Shown in pieces: positions 62,531 to 64,000 of a DNA stretch of 64,000 nucleotides. The DNA comes from an uncultured Desulfuromonadales bacterium (GTDB lineage Bacteria > Desulfobacterota > Desulfuromonadia > Desulfuromonadales > Geopsychrobacteraceae), in contig CALZHQ010000002.1 of the NCBI GenBank assembly GCA_945787295.1, forward strand, positions 1 to 64,000. The letters are read 5' to 3'. The number at the start of each line of letters is the position of its first letter. Within the stretch, counting starts at the first letter, position 1. A program made the position numbers and the translations under genes. The notes under the pieces are model-generated. The model searched no databases and was not told where the DNA came from. It worked only from the letters and a program-made list of their open reading frames with translations.

Positions 62531-63283
62531 TCAGAAGGGCGCGTGATGTGAAAAAATCAGCACTTCGCCAGTAGCCGGGTGGCTGAATTCGAGAGCACTC
62601 GCATGCAGCATTAAGCGGTTTGCCTTGAGCTGAATAAGCTCATTGGCGTAGAGATCATCGCCCAGAATCGGATGTCCCAGGGACTGCATGTGCACCCGCA
62701 ATTGGTGTGTACGACCGGTTACGGGCTTCAGCTCTATCCGGGATCTGTCTGTCTCAGCATCATAGGCGAGTACGCGGTAGTAGGTTAGCGCCGCTTTGCC
62801 TGTTGCGTGATCGACGATCTGCCGCGGCCGGTTCGGCCAATCGCGGATCAGTGGCAGATCGATCAGCCCTTGCTCTTGCTTAACCCGACCGTTCACTACG
62901 GCAAGATAGGTTTTCTGCACCAGCCGCTGTTCAAACTGGCTATTCAGTTGGCGCTGGACACGACTGCCTCTGGCCAGAATCATCAGCCCAGAGGTTGACA
63001 TGTCGAGCCGGTGAACGATCAGTGCCTCGGGGTGTTTCTGCTGGATACGGGCAATCAGGCAGTCTTGATGTTCCGGCCTGCGACCCGGAACCGAAAGCAG
63101 TTCGGCCGGTTTGTCGACCAGCAGAAGGCTGTCGTCGCTGAAGATGATCTCTGGTTCTGTCGGTGGCGGTTGATAAACGATCAATGCGGATTCCGTTGTT
63201 CTGTTGTTATTGTTCAAGTTGCTAATTTCAGGCAGGAACTTAACATGACTAAGGATAAATAGGGAGAGATGATTAGGGGCCAT
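62531..63283 (-). CDS. RluA-family pseudouridine synthase
   Basis: Modifies uridine in rRNA or tRNA. Core motif VHRLDMSTSGLMILA with the catalytic Asp; LSVPGR and GRTHQLRVHMQSLGHPILGD follow the RluA pattern closely. The frame from 63283 gives 250 residues, but the first about 33 are not family-like; a TTG at 63184 (giving 217 residues beginning at LIVYQPPP) may be the real start. It is divergent from the cytochrome gene. Confidence 0.9.
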   Translation of the reverse strand: MAPNHLSLFILSHVKFLPEISNLNNNNRTTESALIVYQPPPTEPEIIFSDDSLLLVDKPAELLSVPGRRPEHQDCLIARIQQKHPEALIVHRLDMSTSGLMILARGSRVQRQLNSQFEQRLVQKTYLAVVNGRVKQEQGLIDLPLIRDWPNRPRQIVDHATGKAALTYYRVLAYDAETDRSRIELKPVTGRTHQLRVHMQSLGHPILGDDLYANELIQLKANRLMLHASALEFSHPATGEVLIFSHHAPF

Positions 63284-63354
63284 ACTATAGGCTTTAGACA
63301 GTTTTCGTTGCGGAATAGCTACTATTTTTTATGGTCATAAAGGATTCAAAAATG

Positions 63355-63382
63355 TTGACAATGTAAATGGCAAGAGTACATT
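63355..63382 (+). promoter_or_regulatory. Possible promoter of the multiheme cytochrome gene
   Basis: TTGACA, 16 bases, TACATT, 48 bases before the ATG at 63430. Confidence 0.4.
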
Positions 63383-63429
63383 TAGTAAGAATATTCTTTT
63401 AATTAAGGTTTTGGTTCTTAGGAGGTAGC

Positions 63430-64000
63430 ATGAAACGAATGAAGCTTATTATTCTGTTGGCACTCCCCTGTGTTTTCTTTGTCGGTTGCAGTACGTTCAA
63501 CGCGCCGAGTGAAGCCCCCGCGATGAACGTCAATGAGGTCGCTGCGGTCATTGAAGAAACATCTGAACAACCACAGGAGGCTGCTGCGGCTGAAGAAACA
63601 GTTCCTGAAAAACCCCAGCTGTTTGAGCCCGGATCCTTCGACAGCCCCGATAGATGCCTGAACTGCCATCGCGAGATCTATGAAGAGTGGTCACATTCCA
63701 TGCATGCCTATGCCTGGGACGATAAGTGGTATCAGCCCGACTATATCCTGGCCCATCAGGAGACCGACGGTGCGACCGACCTGCTGTGTGGCGCCTGCCA
63801 TGCACCGATTGCCGCGCGTACCGGGTTGCTGCCTCCCGCCGACGGCAGCAAGTTTGACGCAACGTCCCGCCGGGGCATCTCCTGTGACTTCTGCCACACG
63901 GTGACCGGGGTCTCGCAGATGTTCAACATGGGTCACGTATCGGAGCCTGGCAATACCAAGCTTGGTCCCCGTGAAGATGGTCGCTCTCTTTATCACGAGG
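63430..64000 (+). CDS. Multiheme c-type cytochrome lipoprotein (5' part)
   Basis: The frame opens at the ATG at 63430 with a full AGGAGGT site and runs off the right edge. It has a lipoprotein signal (VFFVGC), an acidic Glu/Ala-rich linker (about 25-65) and three CxxCH sites in the visible 190 residues: CLNCH, CGACH and CDFCH. Spacing and the NCHREIYEEWSHSMHAYAW pattern resemble the cytochrome c554/hydroxylamine-oxidoreductase-like multiheme group. It would sit at the outer membrane or periplasm. Function cannot be fixed from the fragment. Confidence 0.85.
   Translation, partial: MKRMKLIILLALPCVFFVGCSTFNAPSEAPAMNVNEVAAVIEETSEQPQEAAAAEETVPEKPQLFEPGSFDSPDRCLNCHREIYEEWSHSMHAYAWDDKWYQPDYILAHQETDGATDLLCGACHAPIAARTGLLPPADGSKFDATSRRGISCDFCHTVTGVSQMFNMGHVSEPGNTKLGPREDGRSLYHE

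Overview
This is a 64 kb stretch of ordinary chromosome from a Gram-negative bacterium. Gene content points to the Desulfuromonadales/Geobacterales group (Geobacter, Desulfuromonas, Pelobacter relatives). The signs are a mixed type II secretion/type IV pilus operon with two short pseudopilins, ResB/ResC cytochrome c assembly, a small c7/c3-like tetraheme cytochrome, a multiheme lipoprotein cytochrome, a stand-alone BioD-like/DRTGG protein, and small proteins resembling the 'GSU3473 family' of Geobacter. A complete cbb3 oxidase operon means it can respire low oxygen or detoxify it. I saw no tRNA, rRNA, CRISPR array, prophage or intact insertion sequence. This placement is inference from gene content, not a database match.

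Layout. 1-2005: glycine cleavage P-protein subunits (first truncated by the window edge). 2013-4169: divergent TonB-like protein and phosphotransacetylase. 4327-13456: nine-gene secretion operon (GspF, GspE, PilM/N/O/P-like, a secretin with a C-terminal cohesin-like domain, two pseudopilins). 13461-18777: FtsE, FtsX, EnvC-like activator, CtpA protease and YibQ-like deacetylase, a cell-envelope/division block. 18771-20192: orphan ParA-like ATPase facing the other way. 20327-24710: xseA-xseB-ispA-dxs. 25432-27808: BioD-like/DRTGG protein behind a structured leader, then three small GPERR-motif paralogues. 27805-32609: DUF3014 protein, methyltransferase, degenerate receiver-GAF protein, resB, resC. 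32680-36333: biotin operon bioW-bioF-bioH-bioC behind a BirA-type operator. 36416-41759: tautomerase, ArsR regulator, DUF3108 protein, CBS/DRTGG pyrophosphatase, tetraheme cytochrome, membrane-anchored HTH protein. 41752-49932 (minus): cbb3 operon ccoNOQP-G-H-I-S plus a TauE/SafE-like protein, with a 164 bp palindromic MITE-like element between ccoP and ccoG. 50152-52781: histidine kinase and a long-chain polyprenyl synthase. 52896-58974: sensor kinase, sigma54 activator, and a DASS/SLC13 transporter preceded by a near-perfect -24/-12 promoter. 59161-64000: MltB, an AT-rich unknown gene, purB, an RluA-type synthase and the start of a multiheme cytochrome.

Working together. The cbb3 block carries both the oxidase and its copper/haem maturation factors; ResB/ResC, 9 kb away, would attach the haems. 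The BioW and BioC/BioH routes to the pimelate moiety sit in one operon with BioF. The kinase/sigma54 activator/transporter trio reads as a dicarboxylate-sensing circuit. Phosphotransacetylase is present as two separate proteins: the catalytic domain at 3168 and a protein matching the N-terminal half of long Pta enzymes at 25749.

The observations I rate highest are the dual pimelate pathway with a BirA operator over the promoter of a possibly leaderless bioW, the three-paralogue GPERR cluster, the rearranged haem domains of the cbb3 oxidase, the cohesin-tailed secretin, the split Pta, the sigma54 circuit, and the MITE-like palindrome inside the cco operon. I did not find a clearly new defence or mobile system.
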